DNA of 32,440 bases. It comes from Candidatus Levyibacteriota bacterium. GTDB lineage: Bacteria > Patescibacteria > Microgenomatia > Levybacterales > UBA12049. The position numbers were made by a program, and so were the translations under genes. Positions 1 to 6,738 of the stretch are shown one piece after another. Numbering within the stretch: position 1 is the stretch's first letter; the number at the start of each line of letters is the position of its first letter. The stretch is from positions 1 to 32,440 of the forward strand of contig PPGL01000095.1 in the NCBI GenBank assembly GCA_003173915.1, written 5' to 3'. The notes under the pieces are model-generated. The model was not told where the DNA came from, searched no databases, and was given only the letters and a program-made list of their open reading frames with translations.

Positions 1-478
1 GAAGGTTTTTTTCTTTTAAAACTTGCTTTGCTTGCCTAACATGTGTAAGAATCCACCATATCTTTGATGCAGAAAAGTAGGGGAGAATAGTAAGCCCTGT
101 TGTTTGACGGATAAATCTATCATGTTTTTTTCTTAAAGTGGAACAAAATCTTTGCGTCCTTTCATCTTCCCATACAATTGCGTTATACACTGGTTTTCCT
201 GTCTCTCTATCCCACAGAATTGTTGTTTCTCTTTGATTTGTAATTCCCATTGATATAATATTTTGAGTGTTAACTTTTGTTTTTTTAACAACATCTTGCA
301 AAACAAAAATACTTGCTTTTATCAATTCTTGAGGATCTTGTTCAACAAAATTTTTTGATGGGAAAAATCTTTGAATTTCTTTATGGGATCTTCCTATACA
401 CACAAGATCTTGTGTAAAAAGAAGTGCTTTTATTCCCGATGTGCCTACGTCTAAAACAAGAAAATATTTTTTTCCCAT
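1..478 (-). CDS. glpK: Glycerol kinase-like FGGY carbohydrate kinase, N-terminal part (runs off the left edge)
   Basis: The N-terminal ~159 residues of an ATP-dependent FGGY-family kinase, which in glycerol kinase makes glycerol 3-phosphate in the cytoplasm. The ATG is at 478 and the protein opens MGKKYFLVLDVGTSGIKALL, the family phosphate-binding start. Further in are ITNQRETTILWD (the QRET pair contacts glycerol in GlpK), the NAIVWEDERT segment and PYFSASKMWWIL, matching the GlpK PYFS region whose Tyr binds substrate. These favour glycerol over xylulose or gluconate. The C-terminal ATPase half lies outside the window. A TATAAT box at 496-501 sits 17 nt before the ATG, so the mRNA leader would be about 10 nt; no Shine-Dalgarno is seen. 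Substrate identity is inferred from conserved residues only. Confidence 0.8.
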   Translation of the reverse strand, partial: MGKKYFLVLDVGTSGIKALLFTQDLVCIGRSHKEIQRFFPSKNFVEQDPQELIKASIFVLQDVVKKTKVNTQNIISMGITNQRETTILWDRETGKPVYNAIVWEDERTQRFCSTLRKKHDRFIRQTTGLTILPYFSASKIWWILTHVRQAKQVLKEKNL

Positions 479-529
479 GACTACTATGCAGCCAAATTAT
501 AGCAGACATGAAAAAAGAAGAAACAAGTA

Positions 530-901
530 TTATTTACCTGGTTCAAATGGGGTCATGAGCTGAAAATAGTTGCCATCTGGATCTGAGAATGTTGCAATCC
601 ACATATCAGGCATTTCTCCAGGATGATATGGCTCTTGCACAACATGTGTACCTAATTCTTTAATTCTCTCAAATTCTTTTTGTACGTCTTTTGTCTCAAA
701 ATTAAGCATCACTCGCTCTGGATGTGCATTTTTCCCTTTTACTTTATCATGAGGACCAATTGTAAAAAAACACGATCCAACCATAAATCCAGCATACCCT
801 TCTTCTGCCATATCTGGTTCTTTTTGAAATACTTTTTTATAAAATGCTGCAAGCTGCTTTGGATCTTCGGAGAAGAGAAGTATGGAATTAAAATTTAACA
901 T
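530..901 (-). CDS. VOC-superfamily protein (glyoxalase/bleomycin-resistance/dioxygenase fold)
   Basis: A 123-residue single-domain VOC protein, FNSILLFSEDPKQLAAFYKKVF at the start and FSDPDGNYFQLMTPFE at the end, the usual first and last strands of the fold. Members bind a metal and act as lyases, dioxygenases or drug-binding proteins; the substrate cannot be read from sequence. The open frame extends 31 codons further upstream, but I place the start at the ATG at 901. TATACT at 908-913 leaves 6 nt to this ATG, the leaderless arrangement seen repeatedly here, and VOC homology begins at once. It is divergent from the DUF3175 gene at 1017. Confidence 0.78.
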   Translation of the reverse strand: MLNFNSILLFSEDPKQLAAFYKKVFQKEPDMAEEGYAGFMVGSCFFTIGPHDKVKGKNAHPERVMLNFETKDVQKEFERIKELGTHVVQEPYHPGEMPDMWIATFSDPDGNYFQLMTPFEPGK

Positions 902-1016
902 ACAATTAGTATAACCTACCGTTCGTAAAGAATCAACATGAATTATTTGTTTTCTTGGTAAGAAATCTACGAAAAACTCACGCAAATTTCTCAAATATTA
1001 TTGTTAGAGTACGAGT

Positions 1017-1292
1017 ATGCTGACAAAAAGAAAATGGTCACAAAAAGTTACTGAAAAGAGTAATGCGCTTGATTTAGAAGAAGGAGTATTTACGTGGAAC
1101 AATCCTAAAAAAATAGCAGAGAGTCTTAAAAAACCAGCAGAGGAGAGTAATCGTAAAAAAACTACCTCTTATCAATCCGCAATGAGTATGCTCAATTTTT
1201 ATATTAATCGGGCAGGAAAAAATATTAATCCGGAGCAAAGAGAAATTCTTCAAAATGCAAAAATCGAACTTCGAAAAGTATTCAATCGCTAA
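1017..1292 (+). CDS. DUF3175 family protein
   Basis: A 91-residue basic protein that I recognise as DUF3175: KWSQKVTEKSNALDLEEGVF near the N terminus, then FTWNNPKKIAESLKK, then SAMSMLNFYINRAGKNI and a C-terminal helix. No biochemical function is known to me for this family. There is no signal peptide or membrane segment, so it is presumably cytoplasmic. A TAGAGT box at 1005-1010 lies 6 nt before the ATG, consistent with a leaderless transcript. It is convergent with the TPR gene only 11 bp downstream. Confidence is high for the family and nil for the function. Confidence 0.82.
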   Translation: MLTKRKWSQKVTEKSNALDLEEGVFTWNNPKKIAESLKKPAEESNRKKTTSYQSAMSMLNFYINRAGKNINPEQREILQNAKIELRKVFNR

Positions 1293-1303
1293 AGATACCT
1301 CAA

Positions 1304-1870
1304 TTATCTACTGCAATACCCTCTATTAAAAATAAATTTTAATATGGCAAGTGGAACAAGATTATTCGTCTGTGCCATTGCCAAATGTCCACAAACGCTT
1401 GTATTATGCACAGCTCCAAGGGAAATAGCTTTTTGATAATCTGCTATTGCTTTTTGTCTACTAGTAATAGGACCATAATAATTGTATAAATCTCCTCTAT
1501 TTAAATATGGCTCTGGATACTGAGAATTTAGTAAAATTGCTTTATCAAAATCTTTTAACGCGTTAGCGTATTTTCTCAAACGCATATTTGTGTATCCTCG
1601 ATTGTTGTACGCCTTAAAAAAGGCTGGATCAAGGCCTATCGCTTTTGTATAATCTACAACTGCTTCGTTACATTTCCCTCCGTCATATTGATAATTTCCA
1701 AGTGCAAAAAAATCCTGGGCAGTTTTTGGATTTTTTGGAGGGAGGGAAGTGCTTGTGTGAGAAAAAGAACACTGAGTATCAGGCCCAGAAACTATTCCGT
1801 ACACTTTTAGTAAAACAAACAACGTACAGACAATAATTACGCCTATTATAATGAAAATTTTTATTTTCAT
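1304..1870 (-). CDS. Membrane-anchored TPR-repeat protein
   Basis: 188 residues. Residues 4-26 are a hydrophobic segment, probably an uncleaved anchor, because the following region (VSGPDTQCSFSH) is not a convincing lipobox. About residues 53-160 hold tetratricopeptide repeats, seen as GNYQYDGGKCNEAVVDYTKA, then AYNNRGYTNMRLRKYANALK and LNRGDLYNYYG...KAIADYQKA, each with the A/G-Y-N-R-G pattern. TPRs mediate protein-protein contacts, here outside the membrane; the partner is unknown. The ATG abuts the TAA of the monooxygenase gene upstream with no gap, so the two are one transcript and probably translationally coupled. Confidence 0.72.
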   Translation of the reverse strand: MKIKIFIIIGVIIVCTLFVLLKVYGIVSGPDTQCSFSHTSTSLPPKNPKTAQDFFALGNYQYDGGKCNEAVVDYTKAIGLDPAFFKAYNNRGYTNMRLRKYANALKDFDKAILLNSQYPEPYLNRGDLYNYYGPITSRQKAIADYQKAISLGAVHNTSVCGHLAMAQTNNLVPLAILKFIFNRGYCSR

Positions 1871-2176
1871 TTACAGATTTGTTGCAACTTCAGAAAAATG
1901 AGTGAATTTTATCGGTCCATCAACAAGTTCGGACGAATAAACAGACTCAAATTTTTTCACAGCTTTCGAGTTGCTATGAATAATTTGTGCTTCCTGATCT
2001 TTGAAAATAAAAAAATGAATAAATTTTGTTGGGTCTGTTTCGTCCTGCCATGCAACATACATTTGTGTACCGGATTCGTGTTTTTTTACGTATGTTGTAA
2101 AGATTTCTATTGCTTTCTTAATCTTTTTCACAGAGTCAGGTTTTACCCGATATGTTGCTGTAATAAAGAGAGGCAT
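1871..2176 (-). CDS. ABM-domain (antibiotic biosynthesis monooxygenase / YgiN-like) protein
   Basis: 101 residues from MPLFITATYRVKPDSVKKIKK, a compact ferredoxin-like ABM domain. It shows the typical strand pattern, an alpha helix with FTTYVKKHESGT, then MYVAWQDETDPTKFIHFFIF and a C-terminal HFSEVA. Relatives include quinol monooxygenases and heme-degrading enzymes, but many ABM proteins are uncharacterised. Nine more codons are open upstream, but they contain the TATACT -10 box (2185-2190), so transcription would begin about at the chosen ATG (8 nt away). It is the first gene of a two-gene unit with the TPR protein. An 8-bp inverted repeat brackets the promoter. Confidence 0.7.
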   Translation of the reverse strand: MPLFITATYRVKPDSVKKIKKAIEIFTTYVKKHESGTQMYVAWQDETDPTKFIHFFIFKDQEAQIIHSNSKAVKKFESVYSSELVDGPIKFTHFSEVATNL

Positions 2177-2200
2177 ATATTCATAGTATACACCTCTCTT
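2166..2200. repeat. 8-bp inverted repeat bracketing the ABM-gene promoter
   Basis: AAGAGAGG (2166-2173) and CCTCTCTT (2193-2200) are perfect inverted copies separated by 19 bp. The gap holds the TATACT -10 box and the start codon of the ABM gene. It could be a repressor site or part of a terminator for the ArsR-AHSA1 operon upstream, although no clean T-tract follows. Confidence 0.35.
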
Positions 2201-2226
2201 CAATTTTAAACGAAATAAGCAATTAC

Positions 2227-2688
2227 TTATTTTACCATTGCTACTAGCTTATCTAGTTGCTGATTCCACCCTATTTCCATTCCAGAAAGCGGTCCTGCTG
2301 CTTCTGGTGTTGTCTTTGTGACAACAATATGGACTGTCATTTTTGTCTTGTTTTGAACTTCTTCGAGTGTTACTGTTGTTAGTGTTTCCAAAACTGGCTT
2401 GCCACCCATAATTGCATTAGATGTATAAACAAGCTTTTCCGGCTCCATAACTTCTGTAACCTCTCCTGTCATTGGCCATTCTTGACCTGCCATTGGACCC
2501 AATTCTTGTCCAGCAAGCATAACAATGTCAATTTTTCCGTTTGGTTTTGCTTCCCAGATACATGTTGGGTTGGTTACTCCATTTGGTCCCCACCATTGTT
2601 GTACCAACATTGGATCGGTCCAGTATTTCCACACAGTTTCTCGTGGTGCATCAAACATTCGTGTTAATGTAAGTTCTTTATTTTCCAT
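2227..2688 (-). CDS. AHSA1/SRPBCC (START-like) domain protein
   Basis: 153 residues of an activator-of-Hsp90-ATPase-1-like SRPBCC domain: LTRMFDAPRETVWKYWTDPM, QQWWGPNGVTNPTC, then a hydrophobic beta-rich middle and the C-terminal helix GMEIGWNQQLDKLVAMV. The fold forms a deep hydrophobic pocket for a small ligand; standalone bacterial members usually have no known substrate. The start overlaps the 3' end of the ArsR-type regulator by 11 nt and is preceded by a strong AAGGAGGTG Shine-Dalgarno inside that gene, so it is translated as the second gene of an operon. The ArsR plus AHSA1 pairing is common, and the regulator is thought to control its partner. Confidence 0.82.
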   Translation of the reverse strand: MENKELTLTRMFDAPRETVWKYWTDPMLVQQWWGPNGVTNPTCIWEAKPNGKIDIVMLAGQELGPMAGQEWPMTGEVTEVMEPEKLVYTSNAIMGGKPVLETLTTVTLEEVQNKTKMTVHIVVTKTTPEAAGPLSGMEIGWNQQLDKLVAMVK

Positions 2689-3004
2689 TTTCTTTTTTCA
2701 CCTCCTTTTTTAACAACTCATCTAATCTATTAAATCTTTGTTCCCATAAATATTTAAATTTTTGTAGCCACTGCTCGAGTTCTTGGAATTTTTGAGGCCT
2801 TAAGCTGTAGAAACGTTGATTTGCAACTGGCACAACATCCACAATTCCAGTATCCGAAAGTATCTTTAAGTGCTTTGAAACCTGCGGCTGATTTAGACTT
2901 AATCTATTTGTAATTTCGTTGACAGATCGCGGTCCATTTCGCAAAATTTCGACAATATAAAATCTGTTTGGTTCAAGAAGTGCAGAAAAAGTGTTTGGAT
3001 TCAT
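2678..3004 (-). CDS. ArsR-family winged-helix transcriptional regulator
   Basis: 108 residues with one winged helix-turn-helix at about 8-80: ALLEPNRFYIVEILRNGPRS, then LSLNQPQVSKHLKILSDTGIV, whose QPQVSKHLKIL is the recognition helix. The typical metal-site cysteine box is absent, so this belongs to the non-metal ArsR type that accompanies AHSA1 genes. The Lys/Glu-rich C-terminal helix may aid dimerisation. It is promoter-proximal in a two-gene operon. The promoter overlaps a perfect 12-bp palindrome that is a plausible autoregulatory operator. The -10 box lies 7 nt from the ATG, so the message is probably leaderless. Confidence 0.85.
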   Translation of the reverse strand: MNPNTFSALLEPNRFYIVEILRNGPRSVNEITNRLSLNQPQVSKHLKILSDTGIVDVVPVANQRFYSLRPQKFQELEQWLQKFKYLWEQRFNRLDELLKKEVKKENGK

Positions 3005-3011
3005 ACTCCCT

Positions 3012-3041
3012 AATATATCACTAAAGGAATATTCCTGTCAA
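3012..3041 (-). promoter_or_regulatory. Sigma70-type promoter of the arsR-AHSA1 operon with palindromic operator candidate
   Basis: Reading the minus strand, a TTGACA -35 (3036-3041) and TATATT -10 (3012-3017) are 18 bp apart. The spacer is largely filled by AGGAATATTCCT (3025-3036), a perfect 12-bp palindrome that overlaps the -35 by one base, well placed for a dimeric ArsR-type repressor to block RNA polymerase. The ATG starts 7 nt after the -10. Confidence 0.7.
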
Positions 3042-3048
3042 GGCATAT

Positions 3049-3714
3049 TTATTCAAAATCCTCAATATTTATTTCAGAAGAGGTTTTAAGAGGATTATCG
3101 ATTAAATCTTTTGCTATTCTAGATAATGTCGCTCCCGAAATCATCTTCCCTACTGGGGTATCAGATATCAAGAATTTTTGATTCTTTTGTTCTTTTTTCT
3201 TATATCGATCCATTATTGATTGATTTATACCATACTTATCTATCTCAATATATTCTCTGAGTTTTTTTGTAGATTCTATAAATGCTTCCGCTAATTTATC
3301 AGCATCTAGAATAAGCATCCCTGAATTTACAGTTAACAGTTCAAATCCCTTTCGAGAGACGCCTGCAGCTTTTGCAAAAAATTCATGAGAAAGGCCATTT
3401 CTAAAAATATCAACAAATTTATCTTTATGCGCCATTATGCTTTTAGAACTAGTCTCATCAAAAAAAACTTCAATATAAAGAAGAATTCTATCTTTTGAAT
3501 ATCCAGGCTGATCTTCTTTTACTTCATGTATTGAAGTTAAATAGCCTAAATACTCCATACAGCAAAGAACGTATAATGCAATTGGAAAATTACAATTTCC
3601 TCCTTTATTTGGAATAGGTACAATTTCTTTTGTAAGTCTTTTTAAATCATTTAACATATAGTTATTCACTATTTCATCAAAAAAAGTCAAAGCAAATTTT
3701 TTACTTTCACTCAT
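3049..3714 (-). CDS. Hypothetical protein with an RNGLSH (Rx4H) motif
   Basis: 221 residues, not recognised. It looks soluble and mostly helical, with Cys-containing segment NFPIALYVLCCMEYLGYL and a central IFRNGLSHEFFAKAAGV. The R-x4-H spacing in RNGLSH resembles the catalytic/binding motif of HEPN-domain proteins (often RNases or nucleotide-binding partners of toxins). A single short motif is weak evidence, so I do not name it HEPN. The start lies 7 nt after the stop of the MORN-like gene and no separate Shine-Dalgarno is visible, so it may be read from the same transcript. Confidence 0.6.
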   Translation of the reverse strand: MSESKKFALTFFDEIVNNYMLNDLKRLTKEIVPIPNKGGNCNFPIALYVLCCMEYLGYLTSIHEVKEDQPGYSKDRILLYIEVFFDETSSKSIMAHKDKFVDIFRNGLSHEFFAKAAGVSRKGFELLTVNSGMLILDADKLAEAFIESTKKLREYIEIDKYGINQSIMDRYKKKEQKNQKFLISDTPVGKMISGATLSRIAKDLIDNPLKTSSEINIEDFE

Positions 3715-3721
3715 ATTTTAT

Positions 3722-3943
3722 CTACTTATTTTTATCTATCGAGGTTTCTTTGAAGACTCTCCCCTTTTTATCATACGTTGTCCACTTCCCTATTTGTCTA
3801 CCCTGATCATCAAAGTATCCTGAACGCATTTTCGTACCATCTTTTCTGTACCATTCCCAATACCCAACACATCTTCCCTCCTCCATCTCTCCCTTAGCCC
3901 AAATACTTCCATCTTTGTGATATTCAATATGCTGCTTTTTCAC
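3722..3943 (-). CDS. Small MORN/YwqK-like repeat protein, GTG start
   Basis: 73 residues made of three MORN-like strands: EYHKDGSIWAKGEMEEGRCV, then GYWEWYRKDGTKMRSGYF and GKWTTYDKKGRVFKE, the G-x-W-x-x-Y-x-x-D/K-G pattern. Such repeats occur in YwqK-type antitoxin-like proteins and in surface-binding proteins; the role here is unknown. The frame is open ten codons further up to an ATG, but those codons contain the TATACT -10 box (3950-3955). The GTG at 3943 lies 6 nt downstream of it, so a leaderless GTG start is more likely. The gene begins right after a terminator. Confidence 0.65.
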   Translation of the reverse strand: MKKQHIEYHKDGSIWAKGEMEEGRCVGYWEWYRKDGTKMRSGYFDDQGRQIGKWTTYDKKGRVFKETSIDKNK

Positions 3944-3957
3944 GAGTTTAGTATACC

Positions 3958-3984
3958 AAAAAGGAGGTACCATACGGTACCTCC
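3958..3984 (-). terminator. Rho-independent terminator after the VOC/PhnB-like gene
   Basis: On the minus strand GGAGGTACC and GGTACCTCC form a perfect 9-bp stem with a 4-nt loop (3963-3984), followed by five T. It lies 30 bp after the stop codon at 4016 and just before the next gene's promoter. Confidence 0.85.
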
Positions 3985-4015
3985 CTACAATTTGATTTTT
4001 AATTAGGTTGGAACT

Positions 4016-4420
4016 TTACTTCTCATCAGACTGGAAAGCCCAAGTAATACCAAACTTGTCTACCAAATCTCCATATGTACCAAAAAATGTCGCCTGAAGT
4101 GGCTGTCGTACTTTTCCACCCTCTGACAATTTTTCAAAAAATCCTTTGAGCTCTGTAAGGCCTCCACCATTGATAGTAAGTGTAATATTATTCCCTTTTG
4201 TTATGATCCCTCCCATCATAAGATCTGCTGCCATGAGAATAATTGAATTAGATGTAAGCATTGAGTGCATTACCCAATTTTCTTTTCCTGGCATTTGCGC
4301 TTCTTTGGGAGCATCTTTTACGAGTTGAATATCTAACTTTCCACCAAAGCAAGAATTATAAAATTCCATTGCTTCTTTACAGTTTCCTTCAAATGAAAGG
4401 TATGGAGTAATTTGTGTCAT
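4016..4420 (-). CDS. PhnB-like VOC-family protein
   Basis: 134 residues beginning MTQITPYLSFEGNCKEAMEF, with YNSCFGGKLDIQL, a central WVMHSMLTSNSIILMAADLM and the C-terminal FGTYGDLVDKFGITWAFQSDE. This is the PhnB/YdcJ-type glyoxalase-fold family (3-demethylubiquinone-like). The family is widespread and mostly uncharacterised; these members usually lack a complete metal site. A textbook AAAGGAGGTGAT Shine-Dalgarno just upstream fixes this ATG and rules out the longer frame to 4522, which would run into the preceding gene. It is 13 nt after the DHFR-like gene, so the two form an operon closed by the terminator at 3958. Confidence 0.82.
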   Translation of the reverse strand: MTQITPYLSFEGNCKEAMEFYNSCFGGKLDIQLVKDAPKEAQMPGKENWVMHSMLTSNSIILMAADLMMGGIITKGNNITLTINGGGLTELKGFFEKLSEGGKVRQPLQATFFGTYGDLVDKFGITWAFQSDEK

Positions 4421-4433
4421 ATAATCACCTCCT

Positions 4434-4997
4434 TTACTTTGTGTACGTAAGTAATATATTTCCGTTTTTAAATTTTCTTGTATCAATAAGAGTAAAATTG
4501 TGTGGCTTTTTAATACCAGCAAAAAGTGGTGTTCCCTTCCCTATTACAACTGGATTCACCATAATACGAATCTCATCAAGTAACCCGTGTTCTAAAAGCG
4601 TCACACATAAGTTATTACTTCCTAAAACAGCAATTGACTTTTCCTCTCCATCTTTTATTTTATTAATTTCTTGTTCTATATTATTTTTGACTAATCGAAC
4701 ATTCTTCCACGTGTCTGTTTCTGCTACTTTATCTAGTGTTGTTGAGAATACAACTTTTGGCATTTCATTCATGAGTTTTGCGGTTTCCGGATCTTCTCTC
4801 AGTCCAACCTCTGTTGGCCAGAAACTTTCCATAAGTTGGTATGTTGTACGTCCGAAAATAATTGTAGATACTTCTTGTAATTGCTTTATAGCAAACTCGC
4901 TAAATTCTTCGTCAACATGATGCCAGGATAAATCATGATTTGGTCCTTCCATGTATCCATCTAAAGATACCATCATAAATAAAAACATTTTTTTCAT
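4434..4997 (-). CDS. Dihydrofolate reductase-like protein (RibD C-terminal domain family)
   Basis: 187 residues of the DHFR/RibD-C fold seen in YyaP/YwjB-type proteins: KKMFLFMMVSLDGYMEGPN, then TIIFGRTTYQLMESFWPT, then SIAVLGSNNLCVTLLEHGLL and DEIRIMVNPVVIGKGTPLF. The motifs are those of NADPH-dependent reductases related to pyrimidine reductase of riboflavin synthesis. Standalone members are of unknown substrate, so I do not claim folate reduction. TATACT at 5007-5012 lies 9 nt before the ATG. It is the first gene of the unit with the PhnB-like gene. Confidence 0.85.
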   Translation of the reverse strand: MKKMFLFMMVSLDGYMEGPNHDLSWHHVDEEFSEFAIKQLQEVSTIIFGRTTYQLMESFWPTEVGLREDPETAKLMNEMPKVVFSTTLDKVAETDTWKNVRLVKNNIEQEINKIKDGEEKSIAVLGSNNLCVTLLEHGLLDEIRIMVNPVVIGKGTPLFAGIKKPHNFTLIDTRKFKNGNILLTYTK

Positions 4998-5056
4998 ATC
5001 TAGATTAGTATACCAAATTTGTCTTATTTAAACCTAAACTTCTACAAACACTTTCA

Positions 5057-5683
5057 CTAATAACTTAGTGTAATTGTTTTCTGTATCATATTTTTATTTT
5101 GTATAGTATGCAAAATAAAATCAGCAACATCACTTCTTGTAATTTTTGACCATGGCCAAATTGGCAAATTTTCTTCTGCTTTGTACTTACCTGTTTTCTG
5201 TCCATCGACAAGGCGTGCTGGTCTAACAATAGTATACTCCAGCCCACTTTCTTTAATTAATTTTTCCTGAGTTGGCAAGTCTGCAAAAACGTTATGTAAG
5301 AATACATTAATAAGAATTTTTTCTGGAAGGAATATATTGTCACTTATTCCAAAAGATGTCACAAATAAAATCCTTTTGACTCGCCTGATGTGCATACCGT
5401 GAATAATATTTTTCAACCCTTCAGAAATAGTTGTATTTGACTTCCAAAAAACATTTGAAGTTTTATTTCCCAAAACACTTATTACAACTTCTTGTCCTTT
5501 CATTGCGTGCAAAATATCCGACTGATTGGAAATGTTTCCACTGAAAGAGATAAGATAATTCTTTCTCTGTTGCAGCTTCTTTGGATTTCGTACAAATGCT
5601 GTGATTGTATGTCCAGCGTGTAGGCCTTGCTCAATAAGATATTTTCCTGTTTTTCCAGTAGCTCCAAAAATAAGTAAACGCAT
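5057..5683 (-). CDS. NAD(P)-binding SDR/NmrA-like reductase
   Basis: 208 residues with an N-terminal Rossmann motif MRLLIFGATGKTGKYL (G7-x2-G10-x2-G13) and the tail of the family: FVRNPKKLQ, VVISVLGNKTSN, ILFVTSFGIS, YTIVRPARLVDG and SDVADFILHTI. This is the atypical SDR group of NAD(P)H-binding proteins (BVR-B / flavin reductase-like). It lacks an obvious catalytic YxxxK, as is normal for the group. The function could be flavin or biliverdin reduction or redox sensing; I cannot choose. An AT-rich -10-like TAGTAT sits about 5 nt before the ATG. Confidence 0.82.
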   Translation of the reverse strand: MRLLIFGATGKTGKYLIEQGLHAGHTITAFVRNPKKLQQRKNYLISFSGNISNQSDILHAMKGQEVVISVLGNKTSNVFWKSNTTISEGLKNIIHGMHIRRVKRILFVTSFGISDNIFLPEKILINVFLHNVFADLPTQEKLIKESGLEYTIVRPARLVDGQKTGKYKAEENLPIWPWSKITRSDVADFILHTIQNKNMIQKTITLSY

Positions 5684-5771
5684 ACATAATACTATTTTAC
5701 TTTACAGATAATAATTCAAAGACAAAAGTGAAAGATATGAATGAAAGAAGAAAAATAGACTAGAAAAACGA

Positions 5772-6254
5772 TTATGGTTTTACAATGTGCCACACGCCAC
5801 CGACACCATCACCAGTAATATCTCCTGCTTTTTGATCTGTTGCATAATAATATAATGGCATTCCCTTCCATGCAAATTGCTGTGATCCATCCGTCCTGGT
5901 AATAACGGTTATGTTTGCTGGAAATAGCTTTTGCGCTGTCGCACCCGAACTATATGGAGGCCAGGCTGATGCACAACCTCCATAACAACTACTTACTCCT
6001 GTTGTGTCTTTATCGTATGTATATAACGTCATTCCTTGAAAATCTGTAAGATATGCTCCCTTAGTTGCATCATTTTTTGTAAGATAAATATTATCTGAAG
6101 GAACAGCAGCAGCGGTAGTTGGCATTGCGGTCTGAGTTGCAGGAGTTGCTGACTGAGAGGACATACCAAGCATTGATTTTATGCTATGTCTTGCAAGATA
6201 TCCTACTGCTAAAATAACAATAAGAATAATAACAACGATCCAAACTTTCTTCAT
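5772..6254 (-). CDS. Secreted/anchored Yx(FWY)xxD-motif protein (PF03640 type)
   Basis: 160 residues: an N-terminal hydrophobic helix (residues 4-21), a Thr/Ala/Pro-rich linker to about 52, then two copies of the repeat with LYTYDKD (78-83) and LYYYATD (135-140), plus a conserved CYGGCASAWPPY with Cys90 and Cys94 likely in a disulfide. This is the extracytoplasmic COG4315 family of unknown function, usually attached to the membrane. There is no lipobox cysteine, so the helix itself probably anchors it. The start is the ATG at 6254; a sigma70 promoter ends 7 nt upstream. Confidence 0.85.
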   Translation of the reverse strand: MKKVWIVVIILIVILAVGYLARHSIKSMLGMSSQSATPATQTAMPTTAAAVPSDNIYLTKNDATKGAYLTDFQGMTLYTYDKDTTGVSSCYGGCASAWPPYSSGATAQKLFPANITVITRTDGSQQFAWKGMPLYYYATDQKAGDITGDGVGGVWHIVKP

Positions 6255-6261
6255 CCTTTTT

Positions 6262-6290
6262 AGGATAACGAAGAAAACCTTGCTTGTCAA
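6262..6290 (-). promoter_or_regulatory. Sigma70-type promoter of the Yx(FWY)xxD gene
   Basis: A consensus TTGACA (6285-6290) and TATCCT (6262-6267) lie 17 bp apart on the minus strand; the ATG follows the -10 after 7 nt. The whole promoter would be coding if the more upstream ATG were used, which is why that start is rejected. Confidence 0.75.
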
Positions 6291-6299
6291 TTATGTAAA

Positions 6300-6648
6300 T
6301 TGAGGATGTATTTTTTATTTTTCGCGTTGTTTTGAAAGAACTTACGTACAATAATCATATGAATCAATTGAAATCAGATGTAGAAATAGGCTTGTTTTTA
6401 TTGTTATTTTACTCTTTACAGCAAATAAAGGCCCCTTTTTTTTGTTGAAAAGATAACTGTTACTCTCATAGAGAATAAAAAGTAACAATAGAAACCATCT
6501 CGTTGGTCAAGCATTGTTCGTGATTATTCACTTCATCTCGCGGAAGTATTCAAAATTATTTTGTTTATTACACTTGAAAAACAGATATAATCTCATACTG
6601 TATTGACAGAATCTTCACTATTATGAATACTTAAATAAAGAGGACTTT
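6300..6648. other. Intergenic region upstream of the PhnD-like operon
   Basis: About 350 bp without a convincing gene. It holds a small hairpin (TGTTACT/AGTAACA near 6448-6484) and, for the plus strand, a TTGACA at 6603-6608 with AATACT at 6626-6631, spacing 17. This probably drives the downstream operon with a ~95-nt leader. Confidence 0.4.
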
Positions 6649-6738
6649 ATGCATACTGCCCTAACAACAACGTTATCTCCTTTTTTCCTTCTTATTTTTA
6701 GTAAAAACTGCTTTCTAAAAAATAAGGGAGGTGACTAG
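6649..6738 (+). CDS. Possible 29-aa leader peptide (uORF) overlapping the PhnD-like start
   Basis: ATG at 6649 with an AGAGGA Shine-Dalgarno 4 nt upstream opens a 29-codon frame (MHTALTTTLSPFF, then LLIFSKNCFLKNKGGD). Its TAG (6736-6738) lies inside the Shine-Dalgarno/start region of the next gene. The product is short and hydrophobic. Its placement between a promoter and a gene whose own start is odd suggests translational coupling, but coding is not proven. Confidence 0.35.
   Translation: MHTALTTTLSPFFLLIFSKNCFLKNKGGD

Noticed and set aside
902..994. N-terminal extension of the VOC protein
   Set aside because: It contains the TATACT -10 box and is not part of the VOC fold; the ATG at 901 fits better.
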